The translations under genes and the position numbers were made by a program. Positions 32,620 through 43,608 of a stretch of 64,000 bases of DNA are shown one piece after another. How positions within the stretch are numbered: the first letter of the stretch is position 1; every line of letters begins with the position of its first letter. The DNA is from Temnothorax longispinosus (Eukaryota > Arthropoda > Insecta > Hymenoptera > Formicidae). The DNA is taken from NCBI RefSeq assembly GCF_030848805.1, contig NC_092360.1, forward strand, positions 9,362,001 through 9,426,000, given 5' to 3'. The notes below the pieces were generated by a model. That model did not search any database. It had not been told where the DNA came from and saw nothing but the letters and a program-made list of their open reading frames with translations.

Positions 32620-32946
32620 TCAATTATTAAATCGTTTTATTAAATATATTTTTTGTAGCTACTTTTTCTTAAGAATTATTCTATCCGTGTTTGTATTTAT
32701 TTTTTGGCAAGATAGATATATATCTTGATAATGGATATATATCTTCATTACGGGAGAAAAATATGTATCTCTCCTAATAATGGAAGAATATTTTTTCTCG
32801 TGAATATATATTGAAAAATTGCATAATTTGCATTTATGAAGAATGGTGATTGTCGTTGTTTCACTGCCGAAATGACCGCTGTCGAGGGACAATCCGAAAA
32901 AGATCCGGGATTCGTTCCTTCCTGCAGTGGGGTTCTTAGTATTCAA
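32620..32946. repeat. Direct repeat B, copy 1
   Basis: It ends in GCAGTGGGGTTCTTAGTATT and is matched by 33470-33783. It is non-coding and of unknown family. Confidence 0.75.
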
Positions 32947-33020
32947 TGGGTAATGATATATGTATTATATGATTTTATCCTTATCGAGGGGAATTGTTTC
33001 TCGTCGATTTGGTAATATTT

Positions 33021-33783
33021 TCCGTTGAAAATTAGAGGTCCCCGTTGCAGAACCAGAATTAATCTCAGATTTTATTTAATCAATTTGACTCGGATTCCCG
33101 AAAGCAGTGGTTTCGGCATGACTCGGCGATGACAGCTATAAAAATCGAGTCGCGAGATTTAATATGTTATAAGAAAGATCTTATCTTTTTTTCAATAAAT
33201 ATTCTTCCATTGACGCTACCAATGATAATTCCATCTGACTGACGAAAAGGCAGTAATAAAGTAAACAAGATATAATAATTCTTTTTAAAATAAAGAAAGA
33301 TGGAAAGTAGGAAAAAAAAGAAAAAAAAGGTTTAAAAGAAAAAAAAGATGAAATGAAAAATTATATTTTGTCTTCATTAAAGAATACGATTACAAACCCT
33401 ATACTTTATTTTTTAACTTTTATTTTCTGTTTATAAAAATTATCTCCGGCATTGTAAATCTGGCCGGAAAATCAGTTATTAAATATATTCTTTTGTAGCC
33501 ACTTTTCTTGAGAATTATTCTATGTTTTTATTAATTTTTTTAACAAGACAGATATATCTTGATAACGGATATGTATTATCTTCATTACGGGAGAAAAAGA
33601 TGTATCTCTCCTAATAATGGAAGAATATTTCCTCCCGCGAATTATATTGAAAAATAGCATAATTTGCATTTATGAAGAACGGTGATTGTCGTTGTTGTTT
33701 CACTGTCGAAATGATCGTTGTCGGGAGACAATCCGGAAGATCCGGGATTCGTTCCTTTCTGCAGTGGGGTTCTTAGTATTCAA
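33021..33783. repeat. Direct repeats A and B, copy 2 (compact form)
   Basis: Uninterrupted copy of the 31113-32946 repeat pair, with about 10% divergence by eye. It may be a non-autonomous element or a solo terminal repeat; no clear terminal motif was found. Confidence 0.7.
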
Positions 33784-34149
33784 TAATTAAATTTGTTGTG
33801 CCGGTGCCTTGATTTGGGCTCAGGGCCGGCACTGGGTTCTGATGATCCGCCGAATAGGAGAGTAAAGGACACTTGCGGGAATGTAGTTGCAGTCACGTTT
33901 AATAAACGGATTGATTTCTTTATTCACTTGTTACTTATTCACAATTATTATTTATTCACAATTATTTAGTCACTACCTTGACTTGCGGGTTACAATCGAT
34001 TAACGTGACGTTTGACTCGCGGTACGCGCTCGGTTCTTATGGTTTAATCTTTAAATAAAGAATAAAAGAATATAAAAATATAAAAGTATATATAAAAGTA
34101 TAGATTTTATATATACTTTTGGTTACCGATTGGTGCTAAAAAGTTAATT

Positions 34150-34750
34150 TTTTATTAATGTATAGATTTTCTTAAAATTGGTGCTAAAAATTATCTAATT
34201 TTTCTGTCCGCGAAATATTCATTCACATTAATGTACCGATTTTCTTGAAAATCGATTCCACCATTAAAAATGAATTCTTTCTCTGTGTTAATGAGATGAT
34301 TCATAAATAAGAATCGTGTTATTCATAAATCATTTTTTTTATGTGAGTTAATGAGATGATTCATAAATAAGAATCGTGTTCTTGTTCAATTTGCCGAAGT
34401 TACGTCATTAATCGCTTTACATCATTAGCTTTACATTACGAGTAACAATATTAATTTGTTGATAATTATTATCGCATAGGCAGCTCGTAATGTGCAATCT
34501 TTTTTTTTCGTAAGGCATTTGACACGCTCGCAGGATTTTGTGAGAGTCGCCGTTATTCGATCTATCCATGCACCATTTCTCGACGCGAGTCACATAAAAA
34601 ATATTGAAATAATTGTTAAAAAGTATTCAAAATTATGCACATCATGGCAATCCCCGGAAAATGTGAATGAATGGTTCGCGGGCATAAGAATTAGATAATT
34701 TTTAGCACTAGTTTTAAGAAAATTAATACCGGTTTTCAAAAAATCGGAAA
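34150..34750. mobile_element. ~600 bp TIR element
   Basis: GTGCTAAAAATTATCTAATT with CCGCGAAATATTCATTCACA on the left (34183-34240) is matched in inverse by GTGAATGAATGGTTCGCGGG with TTAGATAATTTTTAGCAC on the right (34662-34709); pairing extends to about 34750. Between them is a ~60 bp direct duplication (GTTAATGAGATGATTCATAA, at about 34277 and 34347). Confidence 0.65.
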
Positions 34751-34762
34751 CGAAAAATTATA

Positions 34763-34880
34763 CATTTCCACTTGCACACTTAAAAACTATGAGAAAGCAA
34801 TGTACAAGTTTCTACTTGCACATTTAAAAACTATGAGGAAGCAATGTGCAAGTTTCTACTTGCACACTTAAAAACTATTA
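34763..34880. repeat. Three tandem ~57 bp repeats
   Basis: The unit is CTTGCACACTTAAAAACTAT then GAGAAAGCAATGTACAAGTT, repeated three times, the last truncated. Confidence 0.75.
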
Positions 34881-35668
34881 AGTAATGTAAAGCTTAATGT
34901 AAAGCTTCTGATATACATATATATCAGAAAATCTCTTGCAAACTGGCTTAGGTAAATGTGTGCCATTTACGATATAAACACACTTTCTTTTAGTCAATTA
35001 GCATCAAATGTAGCAATTTGCATCAACGATATTTTTAGAATACATATACACATAACATACTTTTTTAAAATTAATATTTAATTCGAAACACCTATATGTA
35101 ACACCTAACAATTTGTCTTATGCGACAAATATGTACGTCACTGTATTATTGACAAACAGTTTTTCTTGTTAATTATATAACGCTGATATTTGTCGTGTTT
35201 TTATACACGAATTGATCATGTAAGTTACTGAATATTTCATAAGAATGATATTTCTCCAGATGGTACACAACCGAAGGAAAATCCGTTTTTTAAATAAAGA
35301 TTCCTTTACCTTTTTGTTTTCCATTTTGGCTCTAAGCCAAATGGGATTGGTCCTTCGTTCTGCTATATCTGCCGAATGTTTAATACATTTATTTGTTTGT
35401 TTAACGTTATATAATCGAAAGAAACAGAGCTAAATAAGAGCCAATTCGCTGTTCTTGATGCGAGAGATTTATTCAATCATTAGTAACAGCGAATTTGCCC
35501 TTATTTAGCCCTGTTTATTTCAATTGGATTTACAATGAGCTTCTACTCACCCTTATCATTCGTCATGGTTTTTAGTGCAGATCTTTTATCTTGATTGTCT
35601 TGCCTTTTTTTTATCTTTTTCTACTGATTCGTCAAAAACCTTTTTTTTAGTTCCATTATTGCTGGCCA

Positions 35669-36066
35669 TGGCTGGAGGTGGAATCCGCCTAAATGATGTA
35701 CCTAGAAAATAAGCAAAAAAATTACTAACGGTAATGAAAGAAATGCCGTAGTTAAACTTATCAGGACAAAAAAGTAGGAATATTATGAAAATATGATAGA
35801 TAATAATAGGCGGCGTTTTCGAAAATTATCTTGGTCCAAACTGTTATATGAGGTGGATGCTCGACTAGTATTTGGGACATTTTCGCTTGAGGATTGCTCA
35901 ATGGGGGCTCTTGTACTTCTCCAACTGTAACACTGTCATAATTTAAATTAAATTAAATTAAATTAAAAAATTTGAGCGGGCTGGGTGGCAGTGTGGTTTT
36001 GTGGTAAAGCGCCAGACTTGTAACTTCGAGGAATCGGGTTTGAGTTCACCTAATCACAGGAATTTT
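35669..36066. repeat. Duplicated flank block, copy A
   Basis: GGCTGGAGGTGGAATCCGCC onward matches 43030-43446 almost base for base through the AAATT run and the SINE head. The copies then diverge, A keeping the SINE tail and B running into a TA repeat. Confidence 0.85.
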
Positions 36067-36243
36067 TATATTTCAAACTGCACCTCCCGCACGCGAGTGG
36101 GGCTCGTGCGGAGAAACTGGGCTATCTTTCGGAGGAGACATTAAACTTGAAATTGGTCGTCAAGCTTGGGGAGCTTGGGAGCTTTGGGTCAATAATACTG
36201 CTATCACTAGCTGCAATATTAGTACAGGTAGTTACGTATGATT
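35974..36243 (+). mobile_element. tRNA-derived SINE, copy 1
   Basis: The head resembles a tRNA promoter region: A-box-like TGGCAGTGTGG and B-box-like GGTTTGAGTTC (GGTTCGAGTT in other copies). A conserved body follows (CTCCCGCACGCGAGTGGGGC, TTTCGGAGGAGACATTAAAC) and a 3' end near ATTAGTACAGG. It is preceded by an (AAATT)n run. Other copies are at 38221, 43338 (3'-truncated) and 45128. Confidence 0.7.
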
Positions 36244-36702
36244 GAAAAGATTAAATAAATAATCGTTATCGATTGATAAATAATTAAATAAAGATTAATT
36301 AAATAAATAAGTTTTATCCGCCTTTCTTTTGTTTGTTTTCTTCTTTATTTTTTAATTTTTGTGCTTCTTTATATAGAGTGGCAGCACCGACTTTATGCTT
36401 CTCTGATGCTTGTTTTACTGACAATTTGTTTTGAAAAATGTCGTGTAAAGCTTTATCCTTCCGCTCGGGAGTATATGTCTTATGAGGTTTGTATCCTTTA
36501 TTTGTATTTTTTTCTGGTTCTTTATTAGCTTCCTGAAATAAAACAATAAAAAAATTGTAATAAAAAATGGAAAATCTGTTTTTTAAATAAAGATTCCTTT
36601 ACCTCTTTGAGCTCTTCGCCCAGCCTCTTCGCTTTATTTTTCAGTTCAGGTGGGTACGATTTTTTATTCTCTTTTTTTTTTTTTTCATTAAAAATTAACT
36701 TA
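36244..36702 (-). pseudogene. Pipsqueak-like helix-turn-helix fragment, two exons
   Basis: The minus strand has a short exon (SYPPELKNKAKRLGEELKE, about 36665-36603) with a GTAAAGG donor, and after a TTTATTTCAG acceptor a second exon (about 36537-36310) with PHKTYTPERKDKALHDIFQN and KLSVKQASEKHKVGAATLYK, ending KKGG-stop. The second part has the helix-turn-helix pattern of Psq/centromere-binding-type DNA-binding domains (A-x2-H/Y-x-V-x2-[AS]TL). It begins next to a T-run and the end of the SANT gene copy, so the 5' part is missing. A related motif is at 39579-39700. Confidence 0.5.
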
Positions 36703-38643
36703 TATAACTGAGTTATGCCGCTGCCGCGTGGTTCGTTTTGATTTTGTAGGGTTTCTTTTTAATTCGCGCCGGATCATTCTGGCAACAGCATCGACACTCC
36801 GAAACAGGACTTTTGGATTAGCATCGAGCGTGGCCCAGAAGTATTCGTTTGGGGGTTGAACTCCCGTAGTGAAACACGTTTTAAATAAACGGTGTAACGC
36901 TTTCATTTCGAATTCTGACCAACGTGTTTCTTTTTTACATTTTCTTAGGTACGTCTGCTCGGCAGTTGTACGCTTTTCGGTTTCGCCGTCATTATTGGTC
37001 AGCTCCTCGGTTTCGCCGTCGTAATCGGTCAGCTTCTCTCGGTTTCGCTGACGTTATCGGTCAGCTTCTCGGTTTCGCTGTCGTTATCGGAAATCCGTTG
37101 CGACTGTCCGCCGCAAGCTAAATCGGCGAATAGAAAATCGCTCTCGACATTCGCCTGCTTCTCGTTATCCTCGTTGGTTAAATCAACGAATCCCATCATG
37201 CGAAAAGTATTACTTTCTTCGGGGCATTCGTTTATCGCAGCGGCATGCGAAACAGTCTGTAACGACTGTTCGATGGTTTGATTGGATGCCTGGAACTCCT
37301 TCTTTAAAGTGGTGTGCTTCGATGATAACTTTTCCAACTGATGTTTCTGCAGCGCGATCTCTTTCTTCAGCCGCTCCTTCTCCCGGAAATGCGTACGTCG
37401 TACGCTTTCCGCCTCGATGTACATCTCGTTGACTTTATTTTTATAAGACGGACAACAGACTTATTGGCCTGTTGATGTCAGCTCTTCAGGATTTTTTCCT
37501 GGTTTTGGAATTAACTTCATTTGTGCCACTTTCCATTGAGCCGGGAAGTAGCTCAGTCTTAGTATGGAATTATATATGATAGTTTATATAAGTCTTATCG
37601 CTTTAATTTAATTTACAGATAATAGGAGATCATGGAGATCAAAATTGTACTGACAATAAAATGAGAAATGTACTACAATGATAATTTACACATACCAATA
37701 ATTATCACACCATCTAGTTTCATATATAAACAGTACGTTATTGACAAGAATTGTCGACAAATCAGTATTATTAAACTTACGGTAAGCGGATAATTTCTCC
37801 TCACCTGGATAGCTTGTAACGCTTGGTGCAGGTTCTTCTCGAGATTGTCTACCCGCTTCTTGAGATTTTTATTTTTCTGTTGCAACGCTCGTACATAGCA
37901 CTACCAACATGAACATAAGACTATTAATATAACATAAAAATATTGAACTCTATAACTCAATATTTCAAAATAAAATATAAATACTCCTGCTCAACAATAT
38001 AAAAAATACAGACAAATATTGGATTAGAATAAAAATAATAATAACTTACATTTAAATTATTCAGCAACTCCTCGTTATTGATGAATGTACTACATGCTAC
38101 TACATTAGCAGAAAAAGATGGACTATCCTTGATTTCTTCATGTCTCTGAAAACGTGGTAATTATATATCATATACTATCATAATTTAAATTAAATTAAAT
38201 TAAATTAAATTAAAAAATTTGAGCGGGCTGGGTGGCAGTGTGGTCTTGTGGTAAAGCGCCAGACTTGTAACTTCGAGGAACCGGGTTCGAGTTTACCTGA
38301 TCGCAGGAATTTTTATATTCCAAACTGCACCTCCCGCACGCGAGTGGGGCTCGTGCGGAGAAACTGGGCTATCTTTCGGAGGAGACATTAAACTTGAAAT
38401 TGGTCGTCAAGCTTGGGGAGCTTGGGAGTTTTGGGTCAATAATACTGCTATCACTAGCTGCAATATTAGTACAAGTAATTAGAATTAAACCCTCCTCGAT
38501 AGTGTTCAATGTTAAATAATTTTATAAAAGATTTTACTTACTTTCATAACCGAATCGTAGGCAGGCGAAGCAAACAAATTAAAATTTGGAAAAAAATATT
38601 CGAACCTTCCAGAATGCTTGATTTGACAACCGACCCAGGCCAT
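36703..38643 (-). pseudogene. SANT-like coiled-coil gene, copy A (frameshifted)
   Basis: Exons on the minus strand: 38643-38542 (MAWVGCQIKHSGRFEY..., GTAAGT donor), 38145-38050 (RHEEIKDSPSFS...), 37900-37805 (coiled coil LQQKNKNLKKRVDNLEKNLH), and a last exon from about 37432 to 36703. The last exon has a heptad-rich start (MYIEAESVRRTHFREKERLK), an acidic repeat built from S/GETEKLTDN-type units, and a C-terminal Myb/SANT-like domain (RWSEFEMKALHRLF...AVARMIRREL). The first three junctions keep frame; the junction into the last exon is not resolved. A two-base expansion (CTCTCGG vs CTCGG, about 37036) breaks the acidic repeat in this copy. SANT domains usually bind DNA or histones. It may be a host gene or a transposon accessory gene. 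Confidence 0.6.
38221..38479 (+). mobile_element. tRNA-derived SINE, copy 2
   Basis: Same family as at 35974, with the B-box-like GGGTTCGAGTT intact, preceded by an (AAATT)n run. It lies in the intron between the first two exons of the SANT-like gene, so it was carried along in the duplication (compare 45128). Confidence 0.75.
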
Positions 38644-38751
38644 AATGATCCCAAAAGAATATCGCAAAATTCATAGATACTACATGTAATGCTAGAAATT
38701 TATCGCGGTCTTGCCAAGTGCATTAATTATTCTTAACTACGTTGTGCGCTT

Positions 38752-38901
38752 ACAACAGAGCCAAAGAAAGGAAAATTAGGCGATCAATATTCAAGGCCAC
38801 ATATTATAACAGACATTTTACCTAACGGTAATGTCAAAGTTTTTGTCAAAGGAAAACTAAGAATTGTTCATCCTAACAAAGTTCGTAAAATGAAACATTA
38901 A
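38752..38901 (+). pseudogene. Ty3/Gypsy-type pol C-terminal scrap, copy A
   Basis: A 49-codon frame ending in TAA at 38901 encodes KKGKLGDQYSRPHIITDILP, then GNVKVFVKGK and RIVHPNKVRKMKH. The I-x-D-I-L-P-N-G-N-V...VHPNK-V/L-K pattern is typical of the far C-terminus of gypsy-type integrases. Nothing upstream matches the rest of an integrase. It is duplicated at 45660-45809. Confidence 0.5.
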
Positions 38902-39578
38902 GAGATTGAACATGTACCGCGCAACTTTTCAATCACAAATTACTAATGAGATCTTTTATATTGTATTTAAAACAGATGAGGGCACTAATCTGCCTAGCCG
39001 TCATTGGAATTCTCTCCATACGAGAAACCTTCGGAATACGCGGTCTCAAACAATGTTTCTTTGTCTTCCTTATTTTCATTCCCTGTCCTGGCCCTGAGCC
39101 TGGGACTGGTTCTTCTTGATGGTGAATCCTTATTGTTTGAAGTGTGGTTAAAGCAGGTCTTTTTGCCTGTTTATTCTTCTCACAATCTGCAGAGCCTCTT
39201 GAATTTTTTTTTTGGTGCCATTATTGGGGTAGAACTAAAAGCAAAAACTTATGTTGAAAAATCACTGAGTGCTCGCTGATGAGTTGCTCTTTCCGCTAAA
39301 CGCACCCACATTGAAATCCATCCGCGTCTCAAAAATATTTATAATAATATAATTTCTGAAACTCAAATAAATTTCAATAGAATTCACATCTTCATAATAA
39401 GAAATTCAACCGCTCTTGTCTACTCCGTATATAATGAAATGCACACTAATTTGTACTATTTGTGTGAAATACTCGAGTAAATAACGCCACTCAACATAGA
39501 GAAACGAGATTTCAAGCAACTCAGTCAATATATTACCTAAGGAACCATAAGTCTTGTTGACGATACAAAGTGCCTTTT

Positions 39579-39971
39579 TTATTTTTGTTTTATTTTATAC
39601 TTTTCTAATTCTTTGTATAGAGTTGACGTCTCGATGCCATATTTTATTGCCGCTTCTTTCACTGGTAAATGGTTTTGATATAAGGGTTGAATGATCGGGC
39701 GCTGCCGAACCTCTTCGACAGGAAGGGCAGATTGCTCCCCAGCTGCGGCGTCGACCTTGACTGGCCGCGATGCAACGGCGCTTTCGTTAACGTGTCCAAC
39801 TCTTTGTCGAATAACAGTTGAGTGTTCTGCTCGAGCATATATTCCCAGCAACGAAATTGTTCCTCGCTGAGTGCGCTGGATCTTTCCGAGATAGCATCCT
39901 CTTGCGTAGGAAGGCAAGGTGATGCTTTTCGAAGACCATTTTCCTGCATGAGAACACTTTGATGAGCCTTA
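39579..39971 (-). pseudogene. Pipsqueak-like helix-turn-helix fragment
   Basis: In two minus-strand frames: ALSEEQFRCWEYMLEQNTQL near 39850, then AVASRPVKVDAAAGEQ and the HTH-like LPVKEAAIKYGIETSTLYKE before a stop at 39579. It resembles the HTH at 36310-36540. It abuts the broken end of the Ty3/Gypsy integrase at about 39971 on one side and the duplicated unit at 39583 on the other. A frame change near 39780 makes it non-functional. Confidence 0.4.
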
Positions 39972-42900
39972 TTTGTTTCCTTGATTTGTGACCGTAAGCG
40001 GACCGACGATGTCGAGGGCGCATTTTTCAAACGGTCGTTCCGGCGTGTCTGTGATTACCATTGGCATCTTCGTTTTTCTACTTAGCTTGTTTTTTTGGCA
40101 GTGTTCGCATCTGCCTATGTAATTTTCGACATCCCTCGTTATACCTTTCCAATCGTGTTGTAGTCGGATTCGGTCTAACGTTCGTACGACTCCTTGGTGC
40201 CCTCCGATAGGCGAGTCGTGATACTCATATAATATCTGTTTCTTTTCCTCCTCCGAGTATTCTCGAGGTGTATCTTCTTCTTCTTGCTGTGTCACATGCA
40301 CAGCTGACGCTTCTGTTATCGGGTTTCTACTCAATGCGTCGGCGTTCAGATTACTCTTGCCGGACTTGTGTATGATTTCATAATCGTACTCTTCTAATTT
40401 AAGCCTCCATCTAATTAGTCTTGAACCGGGGCGGTGACATTGAACAGCCAGATCAATGGCTTATGATCAGTTATTATTTTAAATCTGACGCCATAAAGAT
40501 AGGGTCGAAAAATGCTTGACTGCCCATACGATGGCTAGCAGTTCTTTTTCCGTTGTGTTGTAATTCTGTTCCGCTTTACATAGTACTCGGCTGGCGTACG
40601 CTATCGGTCGGTCTTCGCCGACTGTTCCCTGTGATAGGACAGCTCCGATTGCGAAATCGGACGCGTCGGTCGTCACTATAAATTCTTTATTAAAGTCGGG
40701 ATAATTCAACACTGGCGCGGTTGTTAATTTTTCCTTTAATAATTCAAACGCGTTCTGTTGCTCTACTGACCAAGTGAACTTTTCTCCTTTTCTGGTGAGC
40801 TTGGTCAATGGCTTAGCTATCTTCGAAAATTTTTTATGAATTTTCGATAGTACCCGGCTAGGCCTATAAATGACTGTATATCTTTCACCCTTTTAGGGGT
40901 CGGAAATTCTTTGACGGCTATTAATTTCGACGGATCCGGCGAGATCCCTTTTTCAGAAATCACGTGACCCAGATATACGACTTCTTTGCGTAGAAATGCA
41001 CATTTGCTCGGTTTCAACTTTAAGTTGTATTTTCGAAGTCTGATTAGCACCGCGATTATTCGTTTGATATGTTCCATTAGTGTCGCTCCGTATATGACGA
41101 TGTCGTCGATATAGGCGAAACATCTCAGCCCTAGTAGTCCGGCCAGCACCGCGTACATTAGTCGCTGGAATGCTGCCGGTGCGTTTTTCAAACCGAATGG
41201 CATGCGATTGAATTCAAAGTGCCCATCCGGGGTGGAGAAAGCTGTTTTACTTTTATGTTTTTTGTGCATAGGAATTTGGTGGTACCCCGAGGCCAAATCT
41301 AGCACGGTGAAATATTTCGCGTTACCTAACTGTACGGGGATTCTCTAACTCCTTAACGACATTTTCGGTATCGTTGCGCAGGTATTATATATAATAAAAA
41401 AGCTGCGCAACGATACCGAAACTGTCGTTAAGGAGTTAGAGAATCCCCGTACTGGTCTAGTATATCAGTTATGTTCGGCATGGGGAATGATTCTCCCAAG
41501 GTGAGATCGTTTAGTTTTCGAAAGTCGATAACCACGCGAAATTGCACTTTTCCGGATGCGTCCGGTTTTTTAAGAACGACTATTATCGGCGCGTTCCAAT
41601 TACTCGTGCTTGGCTGATTATGCCATCCTCGAGCATCTTTTCTATTTGTTTTTTCACCTCGGCCTTATGCTTCTCGGGTAACCGATAAGGTCTCACATTC
41701 ACGGGCGCGCTACCCGGCCGAGTATTTATCTCGTGCTCTATTGCGGTAGTCGCGCTTAAATGGTCGCCGTCTATGTAGAATACGTCAACGTAATCATCAC
41801 ATATTTGTTCTACGGCTGCTCGCTCTTCTGCATTTAGATGGTCGAGCTGTACTTGCTCGCGTACTTTCTTTTGTCGTTCGGCGACGGTCTCGCGTTCGTC
41901 GCTCGCGCGTAATGAGAGAACGTCCGCGGTGTCGGGCGGCGGCAAGTCTTCTAGGGTTACATACGGAGTGATTATCTCCACCGGCTTGTCCGTCACATTC
42001 AACACGCTAATCGGACACTTAAATTCGACGGGCTGCACTAGGCAATGCCCGATAAAAACTCCTGGAGCGGGTTCGCCGCTTCTCACTATGCCGACACGAT
42101 TATGATCAGTGACGGCTTCCACGATTGTTTCACTGTGAGGCGGAAGTCTTACCTTGCGGAAAGGTCGTAGCTTAAAAGAAGTCGAGCCGATTTTTAATCG
42201 TTTTTTCGAGTTTGAGATATCCGCTTTGTGCTTGGTGAGGAAATCGTTTCCTAAGATGCCTTGATATTCGATTGGAAAGTCATCTTTCACCACATACATC
42301 GTATGGCGAATCTTTTTATCTCTGAGGTTCACAGTGGCGTTTATTTTCCCAATCGTATGAATTTGGTGTCCGGTTACGCCTACTAACGCTAACCGTTCTT
42401 CCTTTACCATTGTTTTTCCTTTTAAATTTCCTACTTTTATTAACGTGAGGGTTGCGCCGGAGTCTAGTAACAGGTCCATTTCCCCCTTCTCTGCCTCCTG
42501 CACGGGCAGTGTCACTAAGTCTAGCGGTCCTTCCTCATGCTTCTTACTTATCTGTGCAACTCGATAAGTCTCGGCGGCGCGCGCTTTGCTTCTCTTGGGC
42601 TTCTCATCCTCCTCACTGCTGCTGCGGGAGGATGCCTCTTCGCTAGATTCCTGCGTCTTTGTCTTTCTGACAGTACTCACGGGCGTTTTCTTAACTGCTT
42701 CCGTTTTCGTTCGGCGCGGTCGCTCGGCTTTCGGTCGTCCGTTTAGCGACCAGCACTCGTCGCGCTTGTGCCCTGCCTTCTTGCAATACGAGCACTCTAT
42801 CGTGTTAATGCTAGACTTCTCGGCTTTCGGCAATGCATATCTGTTTGCGTGACGGCTCGTACGGCAATCTCGCGCGTAATGACCGTTTTTTCCGCACTTG

Positions 42901-43029
42901 TGGCATTCTACCGTTTTCCCTGCGGTTCGCGCATTTATCGCGGGATATTTATTCTTTGCCGTTGCCGGTGCGTTCCGCGGGGAGGGCCTTTAACTCTCTC
43001 CTCCGCGCTGGCGCCTGTTATCACTGCGT
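39972..43029 (-). pseudogene. Ty3/Gypsy retrotransposon gag-pol remnant
   Basis: In coding order on the minus strand: two CCHC zinc knuckles (CHKCGKNGHYARDC, about 42900; CSYCKKAGHKRDEC, about 42790), an aspartic protease (LLLDSGATLTLIK, about 42460), RT with the catalytic YIDD (about 41110), RNase H (TTDASDFAIGAVLSQ, about 40660) and an integrase HHCC zinc-binding region (about 40240-40110), cut off soon after its first core Asp (LDIVGP). Frame breaks lie near 41600, 40830, 40490 and 40385, and a MITE interrupts the RT at 41333. LTRs, the gag start and most of the integrase are missing. Both ends are truncated at the duplicated unit or HTH fragment. Confidence 0.9.
41333..41451. mobile_element. 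119 bp hairpin MITE with 3-bp CTG target duplication
   Basis: TACGGGGATTCTCTAACTCC at the left end is perfectly inverted at the right end. The arms are about 50 bp with a single difference, and the loop is about 18 bp of ATs. Both sides are flanked by CTG (41330-41332 and 41452-41454). Removing the element and one CTG leaves a continuous RT coding context. It is young and non-autonomous, of a 3-bp-TSD superfamily. Confidence 0.88.
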
Positions 43030-43446
43030 CCGGGGCTGGAGGTGGAATCCGCCTAAATGATGTACCTAGAAAATAAGCAAAAAAATTACTAACGGTAATG
43101 AAAGAAATGCCGTAGTTAAACTTATCAGGACAAAAAAGTAGGAATATTATGAAAATATGATAGATAATAATAGGCGGCGTTTTCGAAAATTATCTTGGTC
43201 CAAACTGTTATATGAGGTGGATGCTCGACTAGTAGTTGGGACATTTTCGCTTGAGGATTGCTCCATGGGGGCTCTTGTACTTCTCCAACTGTAACACTGT
43301 CATAATTTAAATTAAATTAAATTAAATTAAAAAATTTGAGCGGGCTGGGTGGCAGTGTGGTTTTGTGGTAAAGCGCCACACTTGTAACTTCGAGGAATCG
43401 GGTTCGAGTTCACCTAATCACAGGAATTTTTATATTCCAAACTGCA
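43030..43446. repeat. Duplicated flank block, copy B
   Basis: Counterpart of 35669-36066. It is fused on its left directly to the interior of the Ty3/Gypsy gag and on its right to a (TA)n tract. Confidence 0.85.
43338..43446 (+). mobile_element. tRNA-derived SINE, copy 3 (3'-truncated)
   Basis: The head with both promoter-like boxes is present. The body is lost at AACTGCA, where the TA repeat begins. Confidence 0.65.
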
Positions 43447-43448
43447 TA

Positions 43449-43450
43449 TG

Positions 43451-43502
<52 letters not shown>
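43449..43502. repeat. (TA)n microsatellite
   Basis: About 25 TA units with minor interruptions, at the breakpoint between the truncated SINE and duplicated copy B. Confidence 0.9.
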
Positions 43503-43504
<2 letters not shown>

Positions 43505-43608
43505 ATTTTTTGTTTCATATATATATAAAAGGCATTAAAAGGTATAATAGCAAAAGAACAAAAATCTAACTGGACGATTCATGAGTGCGCTCTCTATTAA
43601 AAATTAAC

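Noticed and set aside
35974..36060. Genuine tRNA gene
   Set aside because: Promoter-like boxes are present but no acceptor stem or anticodon arm pairs properly, and the block is part of a repeated SINE.
38906..39279. ORFs of 63 and 91 codons duplicated at 45814-46187
   Set aside because: Conservation between copies only reflects the segmental duplication. The frames overlap each other, and neither has a recognisable domain or start context.
42452..43076. Plus-strand ORFs opposite the Ty3/Gypsy gag-protease region
   Set aside because: Antisense shadows; the minus strand carries the zinc knuckles and protease motif.
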